From: Haloarchaeobius sp. HME9146
GTDB lineage: Archaea; Halobacteriota; Halobacteria; Halobacteriales; Natrialbaceae
Assembly: GCF_025399835.1 (NCBI RefSeq)
Contig: NZ_JAODVR010000001.1
Coordinates: 2,232,001 to 2,296,000 of the forward strand
Direction: 5' to 3'
DNA length: 64,000 nt
The stretch's first letter is position 1; each line of letters opens with the position of its first letter. Position numbers and translations under genes: made by a program. Below are positions 18,655-27,867 of the stretch, piece by piece. Under the pieces are notes generated by a model. That model made no database searches. It was not told the DNA's origin and saw only the letters and a program-made list of their open reading frames with translations.

Positions 18655-19155
18655 TCAGAGCAAGACGGCGAGGAGGAACCCGACGAGCATCGAGGCCGTC
18701 AGGAACACCTGGACGACGATGCTGGCCAGGATGCCGACCGTCGTGTAGGCGGCGGCACGCGCCGCGTGGTTGCGGTCGCCTTTCTGGTAGAGTTCGACCG
18801 CGAACACGGTCCCCGCGACGCCGAGGATGATGCCGATGGGACCGACGACGAACAGGAGCACGAAGCCGACGATGCCCGCGAGGGCGGTGGTCGTCCAGGA
18901 GGCACCGCTGGCCCGGGTCGAGACCACGTCCGCGAGCTGGTCCGCGGCCACCGCGAACAGCCCGACGAGGACGAGCGTGGCGGCGGCGACGGTCCCCAGC
19001 CCGTCGCCGAAGTACCAGTAGCCCGCGACGGCGGCGACCGAGACCAGCGGGCCGGGCAAGGAGGGGACGGCGCTACCGATGACGCCGACGACGAGGAGGA
19101 CGATGGCGACGAGCAGGGCGACGTCGATGCCGCCGAGCGTGGACGCGATGACCAT
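18655..19155 (-). CDS. DUF456-type membrane protein
   Basis: This 166-aa very hydrophobic protein has about five membrane segments and the repeated Gly-rich patterns of DUF456 proteins (GVIGSAVPSLPGPLVSVAAV, FVVGPIGIILGVAGTVFAVE). Function is unknown in the family. The ATG at 19155 starts immediately before the first hydrophobic segment; the frame runs further upstream to 19302 in sequence without membrane character. It is divergently oriented to the ferredoxin gene, separated by 228 bases. Confidence 0.8.
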   Translation of the reverse strand: MVIASTLGGIDVALLVAIVLLVVGVIGSAVPSLPGPLVSVAAVAGYWYFGDGLGTVAAATLVLVGLFAVAADQLADVVSTRASGASWTTTALAGIVGFVLLFVVGPIGIILGVAGTVFAVELYQKGDRNHAARAAAYTTVGILASIVVQVFLTASMLVGFLLAVLL

Positions 19156-19346
19156 ACCACCACTACTCGGTTCCGTCCCATGGTTCTTTCCGCCGGTGTG
19201 CCCGGGTGTTCTGGCATGCCGAGAGAGCGAGCGACCATGATATGTCATGGGGTTGTACAGTACCCGGTACAGGTCGTCCAGAGAGAGAATACTACACTCC
19301 ACAACAGGGTGGAAAATGCAGGGTGGCGGTGAATTTCACGAACGTA

Positions 19347-19354
19347 GATTTAAG
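19347..19354 (+). promoter_or_regulatory. TATA box of the ferredoxin-ETF operon
   Basis: GATTTAAG lies 30-37 bases before the ATG at 19384, so the transcript should have a very short or no 5' leader. Confidence 0.55.
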
Positions 19355-19377
19355 ACAACACCGTCCCATGGCACTAG

Positions 19378-19713
<336 letters not shown>

Positions 19714-19719
19714 TCCAAC

Positions 19720-20580
19720 ATGAGCCTGAACATCGCTGTGATGACGAAGGGGGTGCCTGACTTCCGCGAGGGGCAAGTGTCGTTCGACGAGGACGGCCAC
19801 CTCGAACGGGGGAAGACACCCACTGTGATGAACCCGAACGACAAGTTCGCGCTCCGAGCGGCCCTGCAGACCAAGGTCCGCCACGGCGGGAACGTGACAC
19901 TGCTATCCATGGGCCCGCCAGGCTACGAGGGCATCCTCGAGGAGGGGATGCGCGACGTGTACGCCGACGACCTCGTCCTGGTGTCCGACCGCGAGTTCGC
20001 GGCCGCCGACACCTGGGCGACCTCCATCACGCTCGGGACCGCCATGGAGCACATGGACGAGATGCCGGACATCGTGTTCGCGGGCTTCAAGACCGCGGAC
20101 GGGGAGACGGGCCACACCGGCCCGCAGACCTGCTGGTGTCTGGACTGGCCCATCGTGACCCACGTGGTCTCGCTCGACATCGACGAGGAGGAAGGCAAGC
20201 TCCGCGCGAAGCGACTCGTCGAGGGCGACGTCGACGAGATAGAGACCGTCGAGGCCCCGATGCCGTGTTTCGTCGTGACCGATCCGGACTTCGAACCGAG
20301 CTACCGCCGCGCCGAACACCGGCTCCGACTGAAAGACCTGCGCGAGCAGACGACGAAACGCGCTGAGAACTTCAAGGAGCATCTGACGATGTGGAACCAC
20401 GAGGAGCTGAACCTCGACCCCGACTTCGTCGGGCTGGACGGTTCGCCGACCATCGTCTCCTCGGTCGACCCCATCCCGAAGGCCCCCGCGGAACGCGAGG
20501 CCACGATGGTGACACCGGAGGACGAGGAGGGTATGGAAGCGGTCATGGAAGAGCTGACGCCGTTCGTGGCGGGTGATTGA
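19720..20580 (+). CDS. etfB: Electron transfer flavoprotein subunit beta (FixA-like)
   Basis: This 286-aa protein fits EtfB/FixA length and motifs: MTKGVPDFREGQVSFDE at the N-terminus, NPNDKFALRAALQTK, ATSITLGTAMEHM, and GFKTADGETGHTGPQ contacting the flavin/AMP partner. The beta subunit pairs with EtfA (next gene, 20583). It follows the ferredoxin by 6 bases, and its stop is 2 bases before the EtfA start. It works in transfer of electrons from dehydrogenases to FixC and quinone. Confidence 0.93.
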   Translation: MSLNIAVMTKGVPDFREGQVSFDEDGHLERGKTPTVMNPNDKFALRAALQTKVRHGGNVTLLSMGPPGYEGILEEGMRDVYADDLVLVSDREFAAADTWATSITLGTAMEHMDEMPDIVFAGFKTADGETGHTGPQTCWCLDWPIVTHVVSLDIDEEEGKLRAKRLVEGDVDEIETVEAPMPCFVVTDPDFEPSYRRAEHRLRLKDLREQTTKRAENFKEHLTMWNHEELNLDPDFVGLDGSPTIVSSVDPIPKAPAEREATMVTPEDEEGMEAVMEELTPFVAGD

Positions 20581-20582
20581 CG

Positions 20583-22262
20583 ATGCCTGAACTGGACCCC
20601 AACGATTACGACATCTCCGAACTCGGCCCCGCACTGAAAGACATCGAGGACGTCGACGAACTTCGCGAGATTCTCGCCGCCGAGGAGGCGGGCGAGGACC
20701 GCGTCGGTGCCAAGAAGCTCATCGAGAGCCGCATCGAGAAGTTCGAAGACGACGGCGAGGAGGTCGATGCGGACGCGCTCGACCCGACCGACATGACGGT
20801 CGCCGACATCGGGAACGCGGTGCGCGACATCGACGAGGTCGACCAGCTCGAATCCTTGCTCGAACGCGAGGAGGCGGGCGAGGACCGCTCCAGCGCGAAG
20901 AAGCTCATCCAGAAGCGCATCGACGACCTCTCCGAGAGCGACGAGGAAGAGGGCGAGGTCGAAGCCGACCTGCCGCCCGAGGAGAAGTACCCCGAACTGA
21001 ACCACCCGACCGCGGACAAGCGCCACGTCCGTGCCATCGAGGACGGCACCTACCGCGACATGTGGGTGTACTGTGAGACCCAGCGTGGCGAACTGCTGGA
21101 CGTCTCCCGGGAGATGCTCGGGAAGGCCCGGCAGCTGATGGACGACTACAACGACGACTACGACGAGGAGGAGCGCGTCGTCGCGGTCCTCATCGGTGAC
21201 GACGTCGAGCGCCTCGCCGACGAGTGCATCGCGCTCGGGGCGGACGTGGTCGTCTACAAGGAGGACGAGCGCCTGCACCGGTTCCGGCACAAGGCGTTCA
21301 CCGAGATATTCTGCGACATGGCTCGCTGGGGCGGCGACCCCGGCGTGGGCAATCCCGAGGAGAGCGACTGGCGGGACTACGACGAGCCCCGGTACGTCCT
21401 CTTCCCGGCGACGAACAACGGCCGCGACCTCTCCGCGCTGGTGCAGGGCGAACTCGACTCCGGGCTCGCCTCTGACTGTTCCGGCCTGTACATCGAGAGC
21501 GCCGAGATATCGAACCCGGTCAAGACCGGCAAGCCGGGGACGACGAAGACGTTCGAGCGCATCCTGCACATGAAGCGCCCGGACTTCTCCGGCTTCGAGT
21601 ACTCGACCATCCTCTGCATCGACAACCCGCACCGGGACTTCCACCCGCAGGGCGGGTCGGTCATCCCGGGGAGCTTCGAGATTCCGGAGGCCGACGAGGC
21701 CCGCGAGGGCGAGGTCATCGAGCGCGACACCGACCTCTCCGACGACTGGTTCCGCGTCGACGTGCAGGAGGCCGACGTGCTCGACAGCGGTGTCGACCTC
21801 ACCGGCCACGAGGTCATCGTGGCCATGGGCCGCGGTATCGGCGACGACCCGACCCTCGGGATGGAACTGGGCGTCGAACTCGCCGACTGCTTCGACGACG
21901 CCGACGTGGGCGTCACCCGTGGTATCGTCACGGGCTCGTACCAGTTCGACGGCCACGTCGAGCAGTACACCCACGAGGAGCGCCAGATCGGTGAGACCGG
22001 CCAGATAGTCGAGCCGAAGCTGTACATCGCCGCCGGCATCTCCGGGGCGGTCCAGCACAAGGTCGGCATGGACGAATCGGACACCATCATCGCCATCAAC
22101 ACGGACCCGGACGCCAGAATCCGGGACTTCTCTGATTACTTCATCGAAGGAGACCTGTTCGACGTGCTACCGAGACTCATCGAAGCCGCCAAGACCGGGG
22201 AGCTGAGTGCTGCAGTCGCGAACACCGCCGTCGCCGGTGCCGGAGGTGACGACGATGACTGA
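20583..22262 (+). CDS. etfA: Electron transfer flavoprotein subunit alpha (FixB-like) with duplicated N-terminal module
   Basis: This 559-aa protein is much longer than usual EtfA (about 320 aa). Residues ~4-56 and ~67-118 are two copies of an acidic helical unit sharing LDPxD, DI(E/D)xVD, EEAGEDR and AKKLI..RI. EtfA proper starts near 146, with the FAD-binding C-terminal domain GETGQIVEPKLYIAAGISG and VQHKVGMDESD. The ATG at 20583 is preferred to TTG 20577. It overlaps FixC by 8 bases. The N-terminal module may dock a partner; its function is unknown. Confidence 0.93.
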   Translation: MPELDPNDYDISELGPALKDIEDVDELREILAAEEAGEDRVGAKKLIESRIEKFEDDGEEVDADALDPTDMTVADIGNAVRDIDEVDQLESLLEREEAGEDRSSAKKLIQKRIDDLSESDEEEGEVEADLPPEEKYPELNHPTADKRHVRAIEDGTYRDMWVYCETQRGELLDVSREMLGKARQLMDDYNDDYDEEERVVAVLIGDDVERLADECIALGADVVVYKEDERLHRFRHKAFTEIFCDMARWGGDPGVGNPEESDWRDYDEPRYVLFPATNNGRDLSALVQGELDSGLASDCSGLYIESAEISNPVKTGKPGTTKTFERILHMKRPDFSGFEYSTILCIDNPHRDFHPQGGSVIPGSFEIPEADEAREGEVIERDTDLSDDWFRVDVQEADVLDSGVDLTGHEVIVAMGRGIGDDPTLGMELGVELADCFDDADVGVTRGIVTGSYQFDGHVEQYTHEERQIGETGQIVEPKLYIAAGISGAVQHKVGMDESDTIIAINTDPDARIRDFSDYFIEGDLFDVLPRLIEAAKTGELSAAVANTAVAGAGGDDDD

Positions 22263-23922
22263 GCGAGAGCACTACGAGGCGGTCGTGGTCGGGGCCGGTC
22301 CCGGCGGGGCCGCCGCCGCTGCCAGGCTGGCCGACCACGGGGTCGAGACCCTGGTACTGGAACGCGGCGTCGACGCCGGCTCGAAGAACGTCTCCGGCGG
22401 GCTCATCTACGCCGAGCGCTCCGCGCCGTACACCATCGACGACCTGTTCCCGGGCTTCCGGGAGGAGGCGGCCGAGCGCGAGGTCACCGACTACTACATG
22501 GACAACCTCGCCGGGGACAAGGTCAAGACGTACGACCTGACGCCACTGCACGAGAACGATACGCTGTGGTGTGACGCGGTTCTCCGCAGGAAGATGGACT
22601 CCTGGCTCGCCGAGCAGGTCCACGAGAAGTGCCGCGAGACCGGTGGCGGCCTGCTGACCGAGGTGAAGGTCAACGGGTTGCTCCGCGAGAACGGCGAGAT
22701 AATCGGCGTGGAATGCGAGGAACTCGACGACATCGAGGCGGACATCGTCATCGCGGCCGACGGCGTGAACTCTGAACTCGCCCGCGAGGCCGGCCTGATG
22801 GACTGGGAGGACCCCGACGAGTACTTCCAGGGCGTGAAGGCGGTCGTCGACCTGCCCGAGGGCCACATCGAGGACACCTTCGACATCGGCGAGGAGGAGG
22901 GCGTCGCCCGCCTGTTCTCCGGCGACCTGTTCCAGGGCGTCCGGGGTGGCGGGTTCATGTACACCAACGAGGACACGCTCTCCATCGGGACCGTGTTCCA
23001 CCTCGACAGCATCGCGAGCGAGCGGGCCGAACCCCAGGAGCTGCTCGACGCCCTGCTCACGCACCCGCACCTCGGGCAGTGGCTGCCCGAGGAGTACGTG
23101 GAGCTTGAGTACTCCGCGAAGCTCGTGCCGGACTCGAAGAAGGCGGCGCTGAAGAACCCGCACCGGGACCGCATGCTGGTCGTCGGCGACGCCGCCGGCC
23201 AGATGCAGGCCCAGGGGCCCATCATCAAGGGGATGAACCACGCCGTCACCGCCGGGGCGCTCGCCGCCGACGCCTTCGTCACCGCGAAGGGGCGCTCCGG
23301 CGTCACGGCCGGACAGCGCTACACCCAGATGCTCGAACGCGAGGGCGTGATGGACAAGCTCCGCCCGACGGCGTACGAGTTGACCCGTCCGGTCACCGAG
23401 AACGGGGCGATGGCGAGCGTCATGGAGACGGTCGCGAAGTCGCCCGTCGGCAAGGCCGCGCTGGGCCTCGGAATCACCGAGTCGGTCGTCAAGCGGGCGT
23501 TCAACTCGCCCCGGATGATGTCGATACTACCCGACATCCGGCCGGCGTACGTCACCATCCCGACCCTGCTCGCGAAGACGCAGGGCGTCCAGGTCGAGGG
23601 TGAGAACCGGATCGAGCCGCCGACGCTGGAGGATCGCATCGGCGACCTGACCTACGACACCGACATCGGGAACCCACACATCGTCCTGAACGACGAGTCG
23701 GTCGAGGCCAGCGGCACCGCGGTCACAGCGTGCCCGGTCTCCGCCGAGGGCTTCGGTGGCGGCTGCTACCGGACCGAGACGGTGAAGACGAACGGTTCGG
23801 AGGAGGAACTCGTCAGCCTCGACACCCAGCCCTGCGTCGAATGCGGCACCTGTGCCGTGGTCGCGGACACGACGTGGGAGCACCCGAACGGCGGGAAGGG
23901 CGTCGAATACAGGCAGGGATGA
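22255..23922 (+). CDS. fixC: ETF:quinone oxidoreductase (FixC) with fused Fe-S domain
   Basis: This 555-aa flavoprotein moves electrons from EtfAB to menaquinone. The Rossmann motif VVVGAGPGGAAAAARLADHG is at the N-terminus, SKNVSGGLIYAE follows, and RMLVVGDAAGQMQAQGP is the second FAD motif. The last ~70 residues carry a FixX-like cluster region with C493, C504, C527, C530 and C533 (CPVSAEGFGGGC, CVECGTC). This combines FixC and a ferredoxin domain in one chain, as in mitochondrial ETF-QO. The start at 22255 overlaps etfA by 8 bases. Confidence 0.93.
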   Translation: MTEREHYEAVVVGAGPGGAAAAARLADHGVETLVLERGVDAGSKNVSGGLIYAERSAPYTIDDLFPGFREEAAEREVTDYYMDNLAGDKVKTYDLTPLHENDTLWCDAVLRRKMDSWLAEQVHEKCRETGGGLLTEVKVNGLLRENGEIIGVECEELDDIEADIVIAADGVNSELAREAGLMDWEDPDEYFQGVKAVVDLPEGHIEDTFDIGEEEGVARLFSGDLFQGVRGGGFMYTNEDTLSIGTVFHLDSIASERAEPQELLDALLTHPHLGQWLPEEYVELEYSAKLVPDSKKAALKNPHRDRMLVVGDAAGQMQAQGPIIKGMNHAVTAGALAADAFVTAKGRSGVTAGQRYTQMLEREGVMDKLRPTAYELTRPVTENGAMASVMETVAKSPVGKAALGLGITESVVKRAFNSPRMMSILPDIRPAYVTIPTLLAKTQGVQVEGENRIEPPTLEDRIGDLTYDTDIGNPHIVLNDESVEASGTAVTACPVSAEGFGGGCYRTETVKTNGSEEELVSLDTQPCVECGTCAVVADTTWEHPNGGKGVEYRQG

Positions 23923-24287
23923 GTACCACCGTGGCCCGAGGCGTCGCGGCACGCATCGACGAACTCGAAGCCGAGGTCGCCCTCGCCGAGCAGGCGTTCG
24001 AGCAGCCCGAGGACCCCGAGGCCAGGGCGAAGCGGTACTGCCGGGAGGGCGTCGGCCCGGTCGTCGTGCTGTACGTCGACTGCCGGACCGGCGGGCCGGA
24101 CCTGCCGGCCGCACAGTGCAGTCGGCTCGAATCGGTGCTCAATCGCTGGCTCGACCTCTACGGCCGGTGTTACGGGGTCGACCTGGACTGCACGTTCGCG
24201 CTGCGGACGGCCGCGGAGATACTCATCGAGACGCACAACGCGGTCGACGTGGCCCAGCTGCTGACGACGGTGCCGGACCGGCACTGA
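23919..24287 (+). CDS. Small conserved-looking protein at the end of the ETF operon
   Basis: This 122-aa protein is not recognised. It starts with an N-terminal helix (ARIDELEAEVALAEQAFEQ) and has a compact alpha/beta body with five Cys (YCREG, YVDCRTG, AQCSRL, GRCYG, DLDCTF). The ATG at 23919 overlaps the fixC stop by 4 bases, so it is translated with the operon. Position suggests a role in ETF/FixC assembly or regulation, which is inference only. Confidence 0.7.
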   Translation: MSTTVARGVAARIDELEAEVALAEQAFEQPEDPEARAKRYCREGVGPVVVLYVDCRTGGPDLPAAQCSRLESVLNRWLDLYGRCYGVDLDCTFALRTAAEILIETHNAVDVAQLLTTVPDRH

Positions 24288-24353
24288 CTCCTTGCACCTT
24301 TCTACCGAGACATCAGGGCTCTGTTGATTCGTGCTGGTCCCGTCTAGCCGGCA

Positions 24354-24767
24354 ATGACCGTCGTCGAGGCCATGGACCGACTTCGGGTGTTCTTCTTGCT
24401 GTTACTCGCGGTGGTGAGCTTCGGCTTCATCCTCTCGCTGCTCGTGACGGAGGGCTGGCTGGCCGTCCCCGGGAGCATCGGTCTCTCGTTCCTCGCCGTC
24501 TCCCTGTGGGAGCGCCGCCGGGTCAGCAAGCATCCCGAGTTGGCGCGACCGATGACGGCACAGGAGAGTCTGAACTACGTCGAGGAGGCGTTCGAGTCCG
24601 GCGCGACGCTGGTCTGGCTGGCCGTGCTGTTCCTCGGCTACACCGTCGTCCTCATGCAGGTCACCTTCCACGGGTTCTGGGTGTTCGGCGGGGCACTGGT
24701 GCTGTCGCTCGGGACCGTCTACTTCTGGCTCCGGCGGAAGGCGATTCGGGCCGTGACAGGGGCGTGA
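24354..24767 (+). CDS. Four-helix membrane protein, unknown function
   Basis: This 137-aa protein has four predicted membrane segments (LRVFFLLLLAVVSFGFILSL, WLAVPGSIGLSFLAVSLW, ATLVWLAVLFLGYTVVL, FWVFGGALVLSLGTVYFWL). Between segments 2 and 3 is a polar loop (RRRVSKHPELARPMTAQESL). No family is recognised. It is separated from both neighbours by short gaps. Confidence 0.65.
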   Translation: MTVVEAMDRLRVFFLLLLAVVSFGFILSLLVTEGWLAVPGSIGLSFLAVSLWERRRVSKHPELARPMTAQESLNYVEEAFESGATLVWLAVLFLGYTVVLMQVTFHGFWVFGGALVLSLGTVYFWLRRKAIRAVTGA

Positions 24768-24812
24768 GGTGCGCTTCGGTCGGTGGTCTGCGGGAGATTC
24801 ACCCAAACAACC

Positions 24813-24820
24813 ATTAAGTA
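24813..24820 (+). promoter_or_regulatory. TATA box of the HTH-acetyltransferase gene
   Basis: ATTAAGTA is centred about 27 bases before ATG 24843, the spacing expected for a leaderless haloarchaeal mRNA. It supports this start over the upstream in-frame one. Confidence 0.55.
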
Positions 24821-24842
24821 TCGCGGCGTGGTATCAGTACCC

Positions 24843-25577
24843 ATGAAACTCACTGACAAACTGAGCTTCGACCACGAGGACCGCCGCGACCTCTACGAGT
24901 ACGTCGAAAGCCACGGGACGGTGAAGCGAAAGGAGGTCGAACAGGCCCTCAAGATGGACCCCAGGGCGGTACGACACCACGTCGCCATCCTCAAGCGGGA
25001 CGGCTATCTGACCGACGACGACGGCATCCTGAAGGTCGCTTTCGAGGACGAGGGCGCTGCCGAGGAGCACGTCAGTGACGAGGTCGAGTTCGTCATCCGA
25101 CAGGCCCACCAGTCCGACCTCTCCGGGCTCATCGGGGCCATCCGCCACGTCGCCGACGAGGGCACCTACATCGAGGCCGAGGAGGTCGCCGACATCCTCG
25201 ACCACGAGGAGGTACTGCTCCGGCACAACGAACTCGAATCACGCATGTTCTTCGTCGCGACCGTCGACGAGGACGTCGTCGGCTGGGTCCACATCCGGGT
25301 TCCCGAACTGGAGAAACTCCACCACACCGCCGAGTTGACCGTCGGGGTGCTCGCGGAGTACCGTGACCACGATGTCGGGAGCCACCTGCTCGAACGTGGC
25401 GTCAACTGGGCCAAGCAGAACGGGTACGAGAAGCTCTACAACAGCGTTCCGGCGACGAACGAGGGTGCCATCAAGTTCCTCGAGAAGCACGGCTGGGAGA
25501 CCGAAGCGGTGCGCGAGGACCACTACAAGATCGACGAGGACTACGTCGACGAAGTGATGATGGCAGTGTCGCTCTGA
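24843..25577 (+). CDS. Winged-helix + GNAT acetyltransferase fusion
   Basis: This 244-aa protein joins an N-terminal winged-helix-like domain (~1-70: YEYVESHGTVKRKEVEQAL, AVRHHVAILKRDGYLTDDDG) to a GNAT domain (~80-244). The latter has acetyl-CoA-binding core TVGVLAEYRDHDVGSHLLER and NEGAIKFLEKHGWE. It may acetylate a protein or small molecule under control of the DNA-binding part, or regulate its own gene. Target unknown. Confidence 0.85.
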   Translation: MKLTDKLSFDHEDRRDLYEYVESHGTVKRKEVEQALKMDPRAVRHHVAILKRDGYLTDDDGILKVAFEDEGAAEEHVSDEVEFVIRQAHQSDLSGLIGAIRHVADEGTYIEAEEVADILDHEEVLLRHNELESRMFFVATVDEDVVGWVHIRVPELEKLHHTAELTVGVLAEYRDHDVGSHLLERGVNWAKQNGYEKLYNSVPATNEGAIKFLEKHGWETEAVREDHYKIDEDYVDEVMMAVSL

Positions 25578-25590
25578 GCAGTTCGCCGAC

Positions 25591-25752
25591 TCAGGGCCAC
25601 TCGCTCTCTTTTCCGTCGAGGGGTTCGGTGACGACCCCATCTTGCTGTCCGAGCCCGCGAGCGTGGGCCACGCAGACGTCCCGGTCCGCGGCCCACGGGA
25701 TGTGCAGTCGCACCGCTGCCTCGCGGTCACAGCCCGTCTCGGCGCAGGTCAT
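25591..25752 (-). CDS. 53-aa Cys/His micro-protein
   Basis: A short frame with an ATG at 25752 and stop at 25591 encodes 53 residues beginning MTCAETGCDREAAVRL and continuing AADRDVCVAHARGLG. The C-x4-C then C-x2-H spacing looks like a small zinc-binding knuckle, a type common in haloarchaea. Acidic C-terminus. It lies 31 bases upstream of the stop of the following kinase gene on the same strand, downstream of it in transcription. No function can be assigned. Confidence 0.6.
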   Translation of the reverse strand: MTCAETGCDREAAVRLHIPWAADRDVCVAHARGLGQQDGVVTEPLDGKESEWP

Positions 25753-25782
25753 ACCCGTTCTTCGAGGCCACCCATCACGAAA

Positions 25783-27867
25783 CTATCCCTCCGCGCGGGG
25801 GAACGACAGCCGGACTGCCAGGCCGCCGAGGCTGCTCTCGTCGAACTCGAACTGGCCACCCGCCGCGGTGACCAGCCAGTAGACGAACCAGAGGCCGAGG
25901 CCGCTGGAGTGTGCGAGCGGCTTCTCTTCGCCGGAGATGATGGCTCGCTGCTCGGCGTCCGGCATGCCTGGCCCGTCGTCTTCGACGACGAGGGTGACCT
26001 GTGAAAGCCGGTTCTCCACGCTGACGCGCACGTTCGGTGCGTCGCTGTCGGTGTGTTCGACCGCATTCGAGAGCAGCTCCTCCAGTGCGAGCCCGAGGTG
26101 GATGGTCGCCCTGGCGGGGGCCGTCGCAGGGAGTGAGCGCTCGACGTCGACCGTGGGATGTGCGGTTTCGAACGCCTCGAGCGTCCGGTCGGCGAGTGCC
26201 GCCACGTCGATGCTCTTGTCCGCGTCTTCGAGCGCGTGCTGGACGTTCCGTGCCTTCTCACTGGTCTCGACGAGTTCCTCGCTCTGTGCCACGATGTGGT
26301 CGAGGGCATCGGTGAGCTCCGGATCGTCGACGCCGTCGGCGACGTGGCGGGCGTAGGTCACGATGACGCTGAGCCGGTTCCGGAGGTCGTGCCTGAGGAC
26401 CCGGTTCAGCACCTGAATCTGCTGTTCGCGGTTGCGCTCTTCGGTCACGTCGCTCGCGACCGCGATGGCCTGCTGGACCGTGCCGTTCTCCGTGACCGGA
26501 TGGACCTGCACGTGGTAGATGCCGCCCTCCACGTCGACAGTGACCGAACTCGGGGTCCCATCCAGGGCGTCGTGACACGTCTCCACCAGTTCGGGATACG
26601 CGCCGAACCGGTCCTCGACGCGGTCGCCGATGGCGTCGACGAGGGCGAACGTCCCCTCCGGCGTCCGGCCCTGCACGTCCTCGAACCGGCCGTCGGGGGC
26701 CACGACGAACAGCACGACGGGGAGGTTGGCGAGCAGGCGCTGCAACTGGAGTTTGCGTTGCTCGGCGTGGCCGCGGGCGGTCTCGAGCGCCGCGATGCGG
26801 GACTGGAGGGCGTCACGCATCTGGCGCATCTGGGCCGCGAGGGTGCCCAGTTCGTCCGCCCGGTCGAGTGACGGCTCCGCGTCGTAGTCCCCGGAGGCGT
26901 ACGCCTGGGCGGTCTCGGTGAGGTCGCTGACGGCTCGCGTCGTGGTGCGCCCGAACGTCAGTGCAACGGCGAGCACGCCGGCAAGCGCGAGGGCGACGAA
27001 CGCGACGATACCCACGACGATGCGGTCGAGCACCGCGTAGGCGGACGCGGTCGGGGCCTGCATGATGACGACCCAGTCCGTGCCCGCGACGGGCGCGTAC
27101 GCCGTGACGACGTCGTGGTCGAGTTCGCGTTCTTTCAGGGAGTCCTGCTGGAAGCCGGACTCGCCGTCGACGGCCCGCACCAGTGCCTCGGGAATGGCGC
27201 TCTCGTCGGCCAGGTACGGCTGGAGGCGCTCGTCGGGGTCCTCCGAGAAGACGACGATGCCCCGGGAGTCGATGACCCGGGTGACGGTGCCGGCGATGGG
27301 CGAGCGGAAGGACTCCCCGATCTCGCTCACGTCGACGACGGCGACGAGCGCCCCGTTGACGTCCCCGGTCGGGCTGACGAAGGCGACGACCGCCTCGCCC
27401 CGCGGGGTGGTGTACGGTTCCGAGACGTACACGTCCTGGAAGTCCTGGAACCGGAGCCGCGAGGTCCACGGGCGGTCCGCGATGCTCTCGTTCTCGGCGG
27501 CGGCGACGGTCGAGACGAGGACGCGGTTCTCGCGCATGTCCACGTAGTGCAGGGCGAGTACTTCGAAGTCCTCGGTGGACACCTGCCGCTGGAGGTAGTC
27601 CCGAATCTCGGGGTCAGAGCCCTGCTGGAACACGTCGTCGTCGGAGAGGAGACGGACGAACAGCCGGTTGCTGTCGAACCACTCGGTGAGGCCGTTCGCC
27701 TCGGCTTCTGACTGCGAGACGAGTTTGACCTGGACGTCCTCCCGGACCGCGTCCGCGGTGACGAGCCACGTTCCGGCCCCGATGACCGCCAGCAACAGGA
27801 CGACAACGAGCAGGGCGACCCCCAGTTGCAGCGAGAACGACTCCCTGACCCGCCGGAGTAGCGTCAC
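25783..27867 (-). CDS. Cache-type sensor histidine kinase paired with a binding protein
   Basis: This 694-aa kinase has membrane segment 1 (~18-38) and a ~240-residue extracellular dCache-like sensor, e.g. DVYVSEPYTTPRGEAVVAFV. Membrane segment 2 (~283-305), HAMP (~307-360), a PAS-like region (~385-480) and H box LNRVLRHDLRNRLSVIV follow. The HATPase has N box LEELLSNAVEHTDS, G1 DDGPGMP and G2 SSGLGLWFV. GTG 27867 overlaps the stop of the upstream betaine-type binding lipoprotein (GTGA), so both are co-translated. No response regulator is adjacent. Confidence 0.9.
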   Translation of the reverse strand: MTLLRRVRESFSLQLGVALLVVVLLLAVIGAGTWLVTADAVREDVQVKLVSQSEAEANGLTEWFDSNRLFVRLLSDDDVFQQGSDPEIRDYLQRQVSTEDFEVLALHYVDMRENRVLVSTVAAAENESIADRPWTSRLRFQDFQDVYVSEPYTTPRGEAVVAFVSPTGDVNGALVAVVDVSEIGESFRSPIAGTVTRVIDSRGIVVFSEDPDERLQPYLADESAIPEALVRAVDGESGFQQDSLKERELDHDVVTAYAPVAGTDWVVIMQAPTASAYAVLDRIVVGIVAFVALALAGVLAVALTFGRTTTRAVSDLTETAQAYASGDYDAEPSLDRADELGTLAAQMRQMRDALQSRIAALETARGHAEQRKLQLQRLLANLPVVLFVVAPDGRFEDVQGRTPEGTFALVDAIGDRVEDRFGAYPELVETCHDALDGTPSSVTVDVEGGIYHVQVHPVTENGTVQQAIAVASDVTEERNREQQIQVLNRVLRHDLRNRLSVIVTYARHVADGVDDPELTDALDHIVAQSEELVETSEKARNVQHALEDADKSIDVAALADRTLEAFETAHPTVDVERSLPATAPARATIHLGLALEELLSNAVEHTDSDAPNVRVSVENRLSQVTLVVEDDGPGMPDAEQRAIISGEEKPLAHSSGLGLWFVYWLVTAAGGQFEFDESSLGGLAVRLSFPRAEG

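Noticed and set aside
20301-22058. 585-codon minus-strand frame opposite etfA
   Set aside because: It mirrors EtfA codons; EtfA has clear family motifs and operon coupling.
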